Below, one piece after another: positions 19,538-28,640 of a stretch of DNA of 64,000 bases (within the stretch, counting starts at the first letter, position 1; the number at the start of each line of letters is the position of its first letter). Origin of the DNA: Chitinophagaceae bacterium (GTDB lineage: Bacteria > Bacteroidota > Bacteroidia > Chitinophagales > Chitinophagaceae); NCBI GenBank assembly GCA_016719815.1, contig JADJYK010000019.1, forward strand, positions 1 through 64,000. The letters run 5' to 3'. Below the pieces are notes generated by a model. It was not told the DNA's origin. It did no database searches and saw only the letters and a list, made by a program, of their open reading frames with translations. The position numbers were made by a program, and so were the translations under genes.

Positions 19538-20313
19538 TATTCAAAAAATTGTTTTACTTTTTCATCATTACTTTTTTTCAGTTCCTCATAAGTACCCTGC
19601 GCATAGCATTTGCCATCAATCAGCATAATAATTCTGTCTGAGGTCATGCGGATACATTCCATGTCATGCGAAATAATTAATGCAGAAGTGTTATATTTCT
19701 CACCAATAGTTTTTATCAGCCTGCTGATCTCTTTGCCGGTTATAGGATCCAGCCCCGTTGTTGGTTCATCGTAAAGTATTATTTCTGGCTCAAGAATCAA
19801 TGTTCTGGCTAAAGCAATTCGCTTTCGCATACCTCCGGAAAGTTCTGCAGGCATCATATCAACTGTATGTGCAAGACCTACATTCTGCAACACTGCTATC
19901 ACTTTATTGTATCGTTCAGACGGAGTAAGTTTTATGGAGTGTCTGCGCAGGGGGAATTCAAGATTCTCCCGCACAGTCATCGAATCATATAAGGCATTAC
20001 TCTGAAAAAGAAACCCAACTTTCGTCCGTACCTGATCCAATTCATAGCTGTTAAGGCTTTCAATATCATGGCCAAGCACATTAATTACTCCCTCGTCAGG
20101 AACAAGAAGCCCAATGATGCATTTTATCAGGACAGACTTTCCGGAACCCGACTTACCCAATACTGCCACTTGTTCCCCCCCTTCTAATTTCAGGTTGAAA
20201 TCAATAAGTACATGGTTACTTCCAAAGGATTTATGCAGGCTGTTGATTAGAAGCACACCATCACTATTAGATTTGGCATCCCCCTTTATTGCTATCGTTG
20301 CTACATCATGCAT
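19537..20313 (-). CDS. Mla-type ABC transporter ATP-binding protein
   Basis: 258 residues, intact. ATPase of a phospholipid transporter at the inner membrane. Walker A GKSGSGKSVLIK at about residue 52, Q-loop VGFLFQSNALYDSMTV, signature LSGGMRKRIALARTL, Walker B IILYDEPTTGLDP and H-loop LIISHDME. The closest family is MlaF/Ttg2A, recognised by ALYDSMTVRENLEFPLRRH. It lies between mlaE and mlaD with overlapping ends on both sides, so the three form one translationally coupled unit. Confidence 0.93.
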   Translation of the reverse strand: MHDVATIAIKGDAKSNSDGVLLINSLHKSFGSNHVLIDFNLKLEGGEQVAVLGKSGSGKSVLIKCIIGLLVPDEGVINVLGHDIESLNSYELDQVRTKVGFLFQSNALYDSMTVRENLEFPLRRHSIKLTPSERYNKVIAVLQNVGLAHTVDMMPAELSGGMRKRIALARTLILEPEIILYDEPTTGLDPITGKEISRLIKTIGEKYNTSALIISHDMECIRMTSDRIIMLIDGKCYAQGTYEELKKSNDEKVKQFFE

Positions 20314-21085
20314 ATCGGTTGTAACCTAAAATATCTGTAATCTGTACTGCCGGCAAGTCAATGATAAATACCAGAACAGAACTAACAACTACTGCTGAAT
20401 TAGCTGATCTGCCCCACCTTCCGTTCCTTTTTTTGAATTAAAAGCCTTTGAAGCATCCTACCATTCCTACTGCAAATCCAAAGAAATAAGACTTGATAAA
20501 AGCCGGAACAAAATCCTTAAACGAAAGTGCATCAAAAACCTGCTTAAAAAATAAATCGAAACTGGTAACTCCACGAATATTAACACCCAGGTAAGACCCG
20601 TATAATGAAATTGCATTACCAAGAATAACAAGCACAGGCAACATAAGCGTTGATGCCATAACCCTTGTAACTACAAGGTATTTAAAAGGATTTGTACCGC
20701 TCACTTCCATTGCATCGATTTGCTCTGTCACCTTCATGCTTCCCAGTTCTGCACCAATGCTGCTTCCGATTTTACCAGCAAAAATCAAAGCAGTAATTAC
20801 TGGCCCTATTTCTCTTACTATTGCAATGCCCACCATGGCCGGTAACTGGCTTTCAGCTCCATAACTAATTAATGAAGGCCGGATCTGCATTGTTAAAACA
20901 AGTCCCATTATGAAACCGGTAAGACCAATAAGTGGAAGAGACTTATATCCGATGATAAAACATTGTCGTAAAAGTTCTGTGATTTCGTACCTGGGCTTAA
21001 ATCCTTGTGAAAAAAATCTGCCTGTAAACCGGCTGATTTCTCCGGTTTCATATAAGAATTGTCTCCAGATTGGTGGCAAAGACAT
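20306..21085 (-). CDS. Mla-type ABC transporter permease MlaE (two compensating frameshifts near its end)
   Basis: Inner-membrane permease of the lipid transporter. The intact first 215 residues have IGYKSLPLIGLTGFIMGLVL, the MlaE-family signature VGIAIVREIGPVITALIFAG, GAELGSMKVTEQIDAMEVSG and VGCFKGF. The usual C-terminal helix follows once two opposite shifts near 20440 and 20420 are corrected: FNSKKGTEG..GRSANSAVV, VSSVLVFIIDLPAVQITDIL, ending at a TGA that overlaps the mlaF start by eight bases. Repaired length about 259 residues. The region upstream to the tRNA gene contains no ORF. Confidence 0.9.
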
Positions 21086-21180
21086 ATCACTGTTTTGTAA
21101 AACAAAGATTAGTCATTAATGCAGACTTTTTTGATGAAAAAGGTCATTAAATCTTGTGATTATCATCAAGAAAGTGAAAG

Positions 21181-21255
21181 TGGAACGTACTGGACTCGAA
21201 CCAGTGACCCCTGCTCTGTCAAAGCAGTGCTCTGAACCAACTGAGCTAACGTTCC
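21181..21255 (-). tRNA. tRNA-Val (anticodon GAC)
   Basis: Reads on the minus strand as a complete cloverleaf: acceptor GGAACGT/ACGTTCC, D-arm AGCTCAGTTGGTTCAGAGC, anticodon stem CTGCT/AGCAG around loop TTGACAG (anticodon GAC), T-arm CTGGTTCGAGTCCAG, discriminator A at 21181. CCA is not encoded. Confidence 0.96.
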
Positions 21256-21371
21256 GGAAAATTCCCCTCATTTACAAAGGGGTGTTTTCTATTTCGGTAA
21301 AAATACCTGTTTTCCTAATTGTTTTTCCACATGGTGCAACTTTCGTTTGTTTATTTTGTCATCTTTATTAG

Positions 21372-21659
21372 ATGAAATATCAGGTCACAATACAATTTGA
21401 GATGAGTGAGGAGTTCATGCAGTTAATACCATCACACCGCACCTATATTAATTACCTGATTAATAAAGGAACTATTGATTATTATGCTGTAAGTATGGAA
21501 ACAAAAAGAGTATGGATCACCCTGAATGCCAAAAGCAAAGCAGAAGTACACAAAATTCTCAGAAAGTCTCCTTTGTTCAAATTATGGGATTACGAAATAG
21601 ATGAAATCTTTGTGTTCGACGGGCAGCATTATCGTTTGCCAGAAGTAAATCCAAACTAA
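21372..21659 (+). CDS. Small muconolactone-isomerase-like / ferredoxin-fold hypothetical protein
   Basis: 95 residues, cytosolic, no signal. The pattern MKYQVTIQFEMSEEFMQLIP, HRTYINYLINKGTIDYYAVS, KRVWITLNAKSKAEVHKILR and SPLFKLWDYEIDEIFVFD resembles the muconolactone delta-isomerase-like or YCII-like alpha-beta ferredoxin fold that is common in Bacteroidota as a stand-alone protein of unknown role. It has no catalytic signature I can name. It lies alone between a tRNA gene and the convergent tag gene. Confidence 0.7.
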   Translation: MKYQVTIQFEMSEEFMQLIPSHRTYINYLINKGTIDYYAVSMETKRVWITLNAKSKAEVHKILRKSPLFKLWDYEIDEIFVFDGQHYRLPEVNPN

Positions 21660-21694
21660 TCAGTCCACAGACAACTGACCACAGTCAACAGCAA
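21660..21694. repeat. Low-complexity CAGTCCACAGACAAC-type spacer repeat
   Basis: Degenerate direct copies of CAGTCCACAG / ACAACTGACCACAG between convergent genes. The same ten-base unit CAGTCCACAG occurs inside valS near 26091. Confidence 0.45.
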
Positions 21695-21715
21695 TTTCAT
21701 CAAAGAAAATAGTTG

Positions 21716-22270
21716 TTACTTCTTATCTGAAAGCCATTTTGGTTTTTCCTTCGCTATGTTCTTATACACAGGACAATCCGCTGTATGTGCCCCTGGCAGA
21801 TAGCCTGTACTCATCAGGAATTCACTTACGATTTCTCCACCCGTAAACCGGAATGTTTTTTTGAAAAGCTTTACCCAATCTTCTTTGGTAAGCGGATGAT
21901 TGACATCAAGCCAGTTCTTGAATGACCCAAATTCTTTTTGTATTGCCAGAATATATTTCGCATTATGCACTGTAGCCTCTATTTTCAGCCTGTTGCGGAT
22001 AATACCTGCATCCTGCATCAGTTTTTCCTTTTTCTTATCAGTGTATCTCGCCACTTTGGCAATCTCAAAATTGTCAAAAGCTCTGAAGAAATTATCTTTC
22101 TTCTTCAAAATGGTATCCCAACTAAGCCCGGCCTGGTTAATCTCCAGCACCAGCCTGGCAAACAGCAGGTTGTCGTCATTAATAGGAAAACCGTATTCAT
22201 TATCATGATAATGCCGGTGAACTGTTTCCTTACCGCTGTTGCGGACATAATCGCAATAAGTAGCTGCCAT
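21716..22270 (-). CDS. tag: DNA-3-methyladenine glycosylase I
   Basis: Base-excision repair glycosylase removing 3-methyladenine. From MAATYCDYV (ATG at 22270) the protein has about 184 residues. An upstream in-frame ATG at 22288 falls inside the tRNA terminator hairpin and is rejected. Family motifs are VHRHYHDNEYGFPI, DDNLLFARLVLEINQAGLSW (catalytic Glu), RNRLKIEATVHNAKYIL and the C-terminal FRFTGGEIVSEFLMSTGYLPG with HTADCPVY. The N-terminal Cys and His plus the C-terminal His/Cys match the zinc ligands of Tag. Confidence 0.92.
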   Translation of the reverse strand: MAATYCDYVRNSGKETVHRHYHDNEYGFPINDDNLLFARLVLEINQAGLSWDTILKKKDNFFRAFDNFEIAKVARYTDKKKEKLMQDAGIIRNRLKIEATVHNAKYILAIQKEFGSFKNWLDVNHPLTKEDWVKLFKKTFRFTGGEIVSEFLMSTGYLPGAHTADCPVYKNIAKEKPKWLSDKK

Positions 22271-22275
22271 AAATG

Positions 22276-22297
22276 AAAAATCCCGCATTTTGCGGGA
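22276..22297 (-). terminator. Rho-independent terminator of the tRNA-Val(UAC) gene
   Basis: Stem TCCCGC/GCGGGA with an A/T loop (22281-22297) followed on the minus strand by a five-U run (22276-22280). Confidence 0.7.
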
Positions 22298-22304
22298 CCT
22301 TTAG

Positions 22305-22379
22305 TGGGAGTTGACGGGATCGAACCGCCGACCCTCTGCTTGTAAGGCAGATGCTCTGAACCAGCTGAGCTAAACTCCC
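22305..22379 (-). tRNA. tRNA-Val (anticodon TAC)
   Basis: Complete cloverleaf on the minus strand: acceptor GGGAGTT/AACTCCC, D-arm AGCTCAGCTGGTTCAGAGC, anticodon stem TCTGC/GCAGA with loop CTTACAA (anticodon TAC), T-arm CGGCGGTTCGATCCCGTC, discriminator A at 22305. No encoded CCA. Second valine isoacceptor within 1.2 kb. Confidence 0.96.
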
Positions 22380-22469
22380 ATTTTTATTGGGAGTGCAAAG
22401 ATAAGGATGACGGTATTTCTGCCAAATTTTTTTAACCTTAGTTATCACACCCAATTTCAGCAATAATTC

Positions 22470-22477
22470 TATTTTTG
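22470..22477 (+). promoter_or_regulatory. -7 promoter box TATTTTTG of clpS-aat
   Basis: Exact TAnnTTTG match ending seven bases before the clpS ATG at 22485. A GGAG lies between the box and the start. Confidence 0.5.
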
Positions 22478-22484
22478 CGGAGAC

Positions 22485-22787
22485 ATGAAAGAAACAAATC
22501 CACATATATCTCCTGAATATGCCGAAGAAACTGACCTGCTTACGGCTTCGGAAGAAAGTTGCCACCTTATTGTCTGGAACGACAATGTGAATACATTTGA
22601 ATGGGTGATTGAATCATTGATGGAAGTTTGCGGCCATTCCTTCGAGCAGGCCGAGCAATGCGCTATGATAATCCATTTCCATGGTAAGTATGCTGTAAAA
22701 AATGGCACTTACGACACTCTCAAACCGCTCTGCGATGCCATTACAGAAAGGGGGATTAACGCCACTGTTGAAATGGTGCCTGCTTAA
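22485..22787 (+). CDS. clpS: ATP-dependent Clp protease adaptor ClpS
   Basis: 100 residues, intact. Adaptor that delivers proteins with N-terminal destabilising residues to ClpAP/ClpCP. After a flexible acidic N-terminus come CHLIVWNDNVNTFEWVIESL, with the Asn-Asp and Thr of the N-degron pocket, then MEVCGHSFEQAEQCAMIIHF and HGKYAVKNGTYDTLKPLCDA. It is followed after six bases by aat, which makes the leucyl/phenylalanyl N-degrons ClpS reads, so the pair encodes both the tagging and reading steps of the N-end rule. Confidence 0.93.
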   Translation: MKETNPHISPEYAEETDLLTASEESCHLIVWNDNVNTFEWVIESLMEVCGHSFEQAEQCAMIIHFHGKYAVKNGTYDTLKPLCDAITERGINATVEMVPA

Positions 22788-22793
22788 AACACA

Positions 22794-23450
22794 ATGCCCA
22801 TTTTTGCCCTCGATAATGAACTGATTTTTCCGCCTGTTCACCTTGCCGAACCTGATGGATTGCTGGCAATGGGCGGAGATTTATCGCCTGAACGGCTGCA
22901 ATTAGCCTACCGCAACGGCATTTTTCCCTGGTATGAAGGTGATATAATCCTGTGGTGGTGCCCGCACCCAAGGTTTGTGCTTTTTCCTGAAGAACTGAAA
23001 ATCAGCAAAAGCATAAAACCACTGCTAAACCGTGATGAGTTTGAGTTTACTGTAAACAAAGACTTCGCCTCTCTCATCCACCACTGCAAAAACACCAAAC
23101 GCCCCGGCCAGGATGGCACCTGGATTACCGATTATGTGGAGAAGGCCTACACACTACTGCATAAAATGGGTATTGCATACAGCGCTGAAGTATGGAAAGA
23201 TGGAAAACTCGTTGGCGGACTTTATGGCATCAAGCTCGGCAAAGTCTTCTTTGGCGAGAGTATGTTCAGTCTTGTAAGCAACGCTTCCCGCTATGCTTTT
23301 ATCAAATATGTTCAAATACTGAAACAAGAAGGGGTTCAGTTAATAGACTGCCAGGTTTATACAGAATACTTAGAAGGTTTTGGGGCAAGGATGATTGACA
23401 GGAAGGAATTCACGGCTCTGCTTCAAAAATACACAGGCAGAAACTCTTGA
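22794..23450 (+). CDS. aat: Leucyl/phenylalanyl-tRNA--protein transferase
   Basis: 218 residues, intact. Transfers Leu or Phe from tRNA to proteins with N-terminal Arg or Lys. Family blocks are FPPVHLAEPDGLLAMGGDLS, AYRNGIFPWY, ILWWCPHPRFVLFPEEL, GQDGTWITDYVEKAYTLLHK, WKDGKLVGGLYGIKLGKVFF, GESMFSLVSNASRYAFI and LIDCQVYTEYLEGFGARMID. It is almost certainly co-transcribed with clpS. Its stop abuts the convergent esterase stop with one base between. Confidence 0.96.
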   Translation: MPIFALDNELIFPPVHLAEPDGLLAMGGDLSPERLQLAYRNGIFPWYEGDIILWWCPHPRFVLFPEELKISKSIKPLLNRDEFEFTVNKDFASLIHHCKNTKRPGQDGTWITDYVEKAYTLLHKMGIAYSAEVWKDGKLVGGLYGIKLGKVFFGESMFSLVSNASRYAFIKYVQILKQEGVQLIDCQVYTEYLEGFGARMIDRKEFTALLQKYTGRNS

Positions 23451-23451
23451 G

Positions 23452-24183
23452 TCAAAACCTTGTTCCCAAATAATGCGGAAGCATGGCCTTCCAGGTGGGC
23501 CAGTCATGCTTCCATTCAGCCCCCCAAATGTCGAGTTCATACGAGATGCCTTTATCGTACAGCACTTTTGCAAAACGGCCATTGGCAGCAGGGTCTTCAT
23601 AGGCACCGCTACCCGTAAGTATGTGAATATGGCGACTGCTTCTGATTTGCTCAAGAATAATATGGTCTGCCAGGTTAGGAATATAATGCATTGGACTGTT
23701 GAAATATACATTATCGTCGAAATAACCATCTGTATATTCCGTCAGGTCATGCACACCACTCATGGCTATTACGCCATTAATAATATCTGGCCTTTTGAGA
23801 AACAGGTTCATACTGTGCAGCGAGCCAAATGATGCCCCACAGGTTATTATTGGCGTTTCAGGGCTTGTATTAGATTTAATAAATGGAATCACCTCATTAT
23901 AAACATAATTATTCCATTGCTGGTGGCGGTACGATTTATAACGGGGATCAGCACCCTTATCCATCCAAGTTTCCTTATTTACACTGTCGATAGAAAACAC
24001 CTTTACCTTACCCGCATTTATGTATGGCGCAATGTGATCAATCAGCTGAAATCTTTCATACTCCAGGTAATCAGCTGATGCCGTAGGAACCAGCAATAAT
24101 GCAAAGCCATAATCACCATATGTAACAATCGGCATTTCCTTTTCCAGCGAGGGACTGTACCAGGAAGTTATTTCTCTCTTCAT
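23452..24183 (-). CDS. Esterase-family alpha/beta hydrolase
   Basis: About 243 residues from the ATG at 24183. An earlier in-frame start at 24204 overlaps a TACCTTTG promoter box and is rejected. It resembles the putative-esterase (Esterase D-like) family: REITSWYSPSLEKEMPIVTY, QWNNYVYNEVIPFI, nucleophile elbow ITCGASFGSLHSMN (GxSxG), then GVHDLTEYTDGYFDDNVYFN and a C-terminal EWKHDWPTWKAMLPHYLG that supplies the likely catalytic His. No signal peptide. The substrate is unknown; some homologues act on S-formylglutathione or carbohydrate esters. Confidence 0.85.
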   Translation of the reverse strand: MKREITSWYSPSLEKEMPIVTYGDYGFALLLVPTASADYLEYERFQLIDHIAPYINAGKVKVFSIDSVNKETWMDKGADPRYKSYRHQQWNNYVYNEVIPFIKSNTSPETPIITCGASFGSLHSMNLFLKRPDIINGVIAMSGVHDLTEYTDGYFDDNVYFNSPMHYIPNLADHIILEQIRSSRHIHILTGSGAYEDPAANGRFAKVLYDKGISYELDIWGAEWKHDWPTWKAMLPHYLGTRF

Positions 24184-24201
24184 ACTTTTTTTTCCAGGTG
24201 G

Positions 24202-24209
24202 CAAAGGTA
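24202..24209 (-). promoter_or_regulatory. -7 promoter box TACCTTTG of the esterase gene
   Basis: Exact TAnnTTTG match on the minus strand, 18 bases upstream of the ATG at 24183. It decides the start, because the longer ORF would begin inside the box. Confidence 0.5.
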
Positions 24210-24253
24210 TTCTTTTTACCAGTTTCTGGTTTTACAGTCTTGGCAAAACGGGG

Positions 24254-24261
24254 TAAATTTG
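24254..24261 (+). promoter_or_regulatory. -7 promoter box TAAATTTG of valS
   Basis: Exact TAnnTTTG match ending seven bases before the valS ATG at 24269. No room for a T-box leader. Confidence 0.5.
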
Positions 24262-24268
24262 CCACCTT

Positions 24269-26910
24269 ATGGAACTGAGTAAAACTTTGAACATACCGCT
24301 GCCGAACAGAAATGGTACCAGCACTGGCTGGAAAAGAAATATTTTCATAGCGAACCCGATAATCGGGAGGCCTATACCATAACCATTCCTCCCCCTAATG
24401 TTACCGGCGTGTTGCACATGGGGCATTGCCTGAATAATACTATACAGGACATTTTAATCCGCAATGCAAGAATGCAGGGCAAAAATGCTTGCTGGGTGCC
24501 TGGCACAGATCATGCCTCTATTGCCACTGAAGCCAAAGTGGTGCACATGCTCAGAGACAAAGGAATTGCCAAGTCTTCATTAAGCCGTGAAGATTTTTTG
24601 AAACATGCTTGGGAATGGAAAGAAAAATATGGCGGCATCATATTACAGCAATTAAAAAAACTGGGCTGCAGCCTCGACTGGGAACGCACCAGTTTCACCA
24701 TGGATGCGGATTATTACCAGTCGGTAATAAGTGTGTTTGTTGACCTCTATAACAAGGGCTATATCTACCGCGGCAAGCGGATGATCAACTGGGATGTGAA
24801 GGCCAAAACAGCCCTAAGCGACGAAGAAGTTATCCGCAAACAGACAAACCAGAAACTGTACTACCTGCGGTATATGCTCGACATTCCTGAAAATGAATAT
24901 ACTAACACCCCTTCAGGAGACGGAGGCATCATTATTGCCACGGTTCGCCCCGAAACCATCATGGGCGACACAGCCATTTGTGTGCATCCGGATGATGAAC
25001 GATACAAACATTTGCATGGAAAATTTGCTTTTGTTCCCCTCATTAATCGTCGCATCCCCATCATTACCGATGAATATGTTACGATGGATTTTGGTACGGG
25101 TGCTTTGAAAGTAACACCTGCCCACGACATTAACGACTACCAGCTTGGGCAAAAACACAAGCTTGAAGTTGTAGATACACTTAACGATGATGGCACACTA
25201 AGTGCAGAAGCACAGATTTATATTGGCGAAGACCGCTTTGCTGCCCGTAAGAAAATTGCTCAGGAGCTGGAAGAAAAAGGCTTTCTGCTGAAAACAGAAG
25301 AATATACCAGCGAAGTGGGTTACAGCGAAAGAACTGATGCAGTGGTGGAACCACGGCTCTCCCTGCAATGGTGGGTTGATATGAAGAAAATTTCAGGCCC
25401 GGCTTTAGATGCAGTGATGAATGATGATGTTTCTTTTTATCCTGCCAAATTCAAAAACCTGTACCGCCACTGGATGGAAGGTATTAAAGACTGGTGCATT
25501 TCCCGCCAGTTGTGGTGGGGGCACCGCATTCCTGCATGGTATGACGAAAACGGAAATGTGTATGTAGCAAAAAGCCTGGAAGACCTGCACACCCAGAAAT
25601 CCGAAACTAAAACCCTGTCACTTAAACAGGATGAAGATTGCCTGGATACATGGTTCTCATCCTGGCTGTGGCCGATAGAAGTTTTTAAAGGATACAGCAA
25701 TCGCAATAATGCTGATATTAATTACTACTATCCTACCAATACATTAGTTACCGCCCCTGAAATTATTTTTTTCTGGGTGGCCCGTATGATAATGGCCGGT
25801 TACGAATACAAAGGCCAGAAGCCATTCAACGAAGTGTATTTTACAGGTATCGTAAGAGATAAGCAGGGCAGAAAAATGAGCAAGCAGTTGGGCAATTCAC
25901 CCGACCTGCTTGAGATGATAGATAAAGACGGCGCAGATGCAGTACGTTTCGGTATCATGATTTCATCACCTGCCGGTAACGACCTGATGTGGGACCCGGC
26001 CGGTAACGAACAGGGTCGCTTCTTCATCAACAAAATATGGAATGCACTGAAGCTGGTTAAAATGTGGGAAGGTAGGCAGACGACAGACAACAGTCCACAG
26101 CCCACAGAAAACAACTTTGCTACCCTTTGGTTTGAAAACAGGCTGAACGAAGTAAAGGCTGAACTTACTGTACAGTTCAAAGAATTCCGTCTAAGCGAAG
26201 CGCTGAAAACAATCTATTCGCTTATCTGGGACGATTTCTGCAGCTGGTATCTTGAATGGGTGAAACCAGGATTTGAACAGCAAGTTGAAAAATCAGTCTA
26301 CGAAAAGACCGTTGGCTTTTTTGAAGAGCTGATGCAGCTGCTCCATCCGTTTATGCCTTTTATTACCGAAGAAGTATATCATCAGTTAAAAGAACAACAA
26401 GGTGACCTGACTATATCTCAATACAAACCATTTGCAGGGGCTGACAAAGCCATTCTGGCAAACGGAACATTGCTGAAAGAAGTCATCAGTTCTGTTCGTG
26501 ATGCAAGGAACAAGAACCAGTTAAAACCGAAAGACACGGTTAAACTGCATATACAGTCTGAGGATGAATCAGTTTACAGGCTGATAGAATCCATCATTGC
26601 CAAACAGGTAAATGCAGAAGCGGTATTGTTTACCCAATCAACGATTACTAATGCTATTACTGTGGTGGTGCAGAAAGATAAATTTTTTATAGAGACAACC
26701 TCGGTGATGGATACCACAGCCCAAAAAGAACAACTACAGAAAGACCTCGATTACCTGAAAGGCTTCCTTGTTTCTGTAGAGAAAAAACTGGGCAATGAAA
26801 GGTTTGTTCAAAATGCCAAACCAGAAGTGATAGAAATTGAAAGAAAGAAAAAGGCGGATGCAGAAGCTAAAATAAAAGTGATTGAGGAAAGCATTACCGG
26901 CCTTTCCTGA
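24269..26910 (+). CDS. valS: Valine--tRNA ligase (frameshifted near its start)
   Basis: Class I aminoacyl-tRNA synthetase. The start MELSKT at 24269 and, after a shift near 24290, AAEQKWYQHWLEKKYFHSEP lead to the class I signature PPPNVTGVLHMGHCLNNTIQ. Also seen are WVPGTDHASIATEAKV, the editing domain with ATVRPETIMGDTAICVHPDD, ISRQLWWGHRIPAWY, the KMSKQ loop in GRKMSKQLGNSPDLLEM, DDFCSWYLEWVKPGF and a C-terminal coiled coil. About 880 residues, as expected. At 26076-26114 the protein has RQTTDNSPQPTEN encoded by DNA that looks like the CAGTCCACAG spacer repeat. PAP2 follows after 12 bases. Confidence 0.95.
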
Positions 26911-26922
26911 TAAAACTCATCA

Positions 26923-27543
26923 ATGAAGAAACTCATTCTCTTCATAATTACAGGACTTACCGGTGTTCAGTCTTTTGCACAGAACACCGGTTTTGATATA
27001 CGCTTCATTGAGAACATCAGCAACCATCGGACAGCTTCTGGCACCAGGTTTTATAAAGCAATTACTAACACATCCCTGTATGTCGATTATTCTGTTCCGG
27101 TTATAACATTTGCCGCAGGATTAGCAAGCAAGGATAAGGCAATACAGCATAAGGCTATCGTTATGCTGGAAGCACAGGTGGCAAATGCATTAATCACACA
27201 GGGACTGAAACACATAATAAACCGTAAAAGACCGGCAGAGAAATACCCGGATTTTATTGCAGTGGTTTATGAGAAGACTCCCTCCTTTCCATCAGGACAT
27301 ACTTCAGGTGCATTTGCTAATGCGACATCGCTATCATTGGCGTTTCGTAAATGGTATGTGGTGGTTCCTGCTTATAGCTGGGCCACATTGATGGGATACA
27401 GCAGAATGTACCTGGGAGTGCATTATCCCAGCGATGTACTGGCAGGTGCCATTTTGGGCAGCGGAACCGCCTGGCTTAGTTACAAAGTGAATAAGTATTG
27501 GCAGCAGAAGAAATTGCAGAAAAAAGTTACAGCATTGTATTAA
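26923..27543 (+). CDS. PAP2-family phosphatase
   Basis: 206 residues with a signal peptide (MKKLILFIITGLTGVQSFAQ). All three PAP2 motifs are visible: KHIINRKRP, TPSFPSGHTSGAFA and YSRMYLGVHYPSDVLAG with the catalytic His residues. Family members remove phosphate from lipid phosphates such as undecaprenyl pyrophosphate or phosphatidic acid; the export signal places the active site in the periplasm. Start 12 bases after valS, so probably co-transcribed. The convergent agmatine deiminase ends three bases away. Confidence 0.92.
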   Translation: MKKLILFIITGLTGVQSFAQNTGFDIRFIENISNHRTASGTRFYKAITNTSLYVDYSVPVITFAAGLASKDKAIQHKAIVMLEAQVANALITQGLKHIINRKRPAEKYPDFIAVVYEKTPSFPSGHTSGAFANATSLSLAFRKWYVVVPAYSWATLMGYSRMYLGVHYPSDVLAGAILGSGTAWLSYKVNKYWQQKKLQKKVTALY

Positions 27544-27546
27544 AAA

Positions 27547-28629
27547 CTACACCAATGGCTCCTGCTGGCTAAGGCAGTGAAAACTTCCCAATCCCCAGAT
27601 GATATCAGCAGAATCAATTCCCACCACTTTTCTGTCCGGAAAACACTGGCTGATGATTTGCAAAGCCTTATCATCTTTTGGTGAGCCAAATACAGGTACA
27701 ATCACCGATTTATTAGCGATATAAAAGTTCGCATAAGATGCCGGCAGCCGCTGATCTTCAAATACCACTTCATCGGGCATAGGGAGTTCAACAATATTCA
27801 GTTGCTTCCCGTTGAGGAGCCGCATGGCTTTCAGTTGTTTCAGGTTCTGCTGCAGCAGTTCATAGTTTTCATAATTCCCGTTTTCTTCAACAACGCTGAT
27901 CACCGTGTCCTCATTCACAAAACGAACGGTGTCATCAATATGCCCATCGGTATCATCACCCACAATACCTTCATCCACCCACAATACCTGTTCCATGCCA
28001 TAATAATCAAACAGGTACCGTTCAATTTGCTGCTGGTTCAGATGCGGGTTCCGGTTAGGATTCAGTAAGCAAGCTGTTGAAGTAAGAATGGTTCCTTTTC
28101 CGTTAAATTCAACCGAGCCTCCTTCCATTACGATACCTGGATGAAAAACCGGCAGGTTAAAATGTTTCCCAATCAGGGTTGGAATCACATCATCTAACCC
28201 GTATGGAGGATATTTATCTCCCCATGCATTATAACCCCAGTCAACAATTACCTTCTTTTGTTCAGCATCAGGATTTACCAGGAACGCCGGACCATGATCC
28301 CGGCACCAGGCATCATTTGTGGGGTGAAAGAAAAACTCCACACTGTTCATATCCACTCCTTCTTTTTCAAGATGACTGATTGCAAATACTTTCATCGCTT
28401 CATCGGCTACATTAATCCGCACCAGTTCACCGGCTGTCAGTTCCTTAATAAACTTAGCATAATAAGGAAAGATAGTATGGATTTTCCCGGGCCAGGAGGC
28501 TTCCTTATGAGGCCAGCTTAGCCAGGTAGCTACATGCGGTTCAAATTCAGCAGGAAAATAGTATCCAAGTTGTTTGGGATAGCCTATAAGTCCGGAAGAC
28601 GGAAAGTCAGAAAGATTTTGCGTATTCAA
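27547..28629 (-). CDS. aguA: Agmatine deiminase
   Basis: 360 residues starting at TTG (28629). Hydrolyses agmatine to N-carbamoylputrescine. The PAD-fold motifs are visible: ATWLSWPHKEASWPGKI, DAWCRDHGPAFLVNPD, VMEGGSVEFNGKGTILTST, VDEGIVGDDTDGHIDDTVRF (catalytic Asp and His) and the C-terminal nucleophile Cys in GLGSFHCLSQQ. The TTG start is unusual; the family usually begins a few residues before PKQLGYYFPAEFEPH, which is satisfied here. Together with aguB downstream it makes putrescine from agmatine. Confidence 0.94.
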   Translation of the reverse strand: MNTQNLSDFPSSGLIGYPKQLGYYFPAEFEPHVATWLSWPHKEASWPGKIHTIFPYYAKFIKELTAGELVRINVADEAMKVFAISHLEKEGVDMNSVEFFFHPTNDAWCRDHGPAFLVNPDAEQKKVIVDWGYNAWGDKYPPYGLDDVIPTLIGKHFNLPVFHPGIVMEGGSVEFNGKGTILTSTACLLNPNRNPHLNQQQIERYLFDYYGMEQVLWVDEGIVGDDTDGHIDDTVRFVNEDTVISVVEENGNYENYELLQQNLKQLKAMRLLNGKQLNIVELPMPDEVVFEDQRLPASYANFYIANKSVIVPVFGSPKDDKALQIISQCFPDRKVVGIDSADIIWGLGSFHCLSQQEPLV

Positions 28630-28640
28630 TTTATACAGGT

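Noticed and set aside
22230..22565. Long ORF crossing the tRNA-Val(UAC) gene and clpS start
   Set aside because: It overlaps a perfect cloverleaf and the well-supported clpS on the other strand.
24210..24268. T-box leader upstream of valS
   Set aside because: A -7 box lies seven bases from the ATG, leaving no leader; no T-box stem or terminator is seen.
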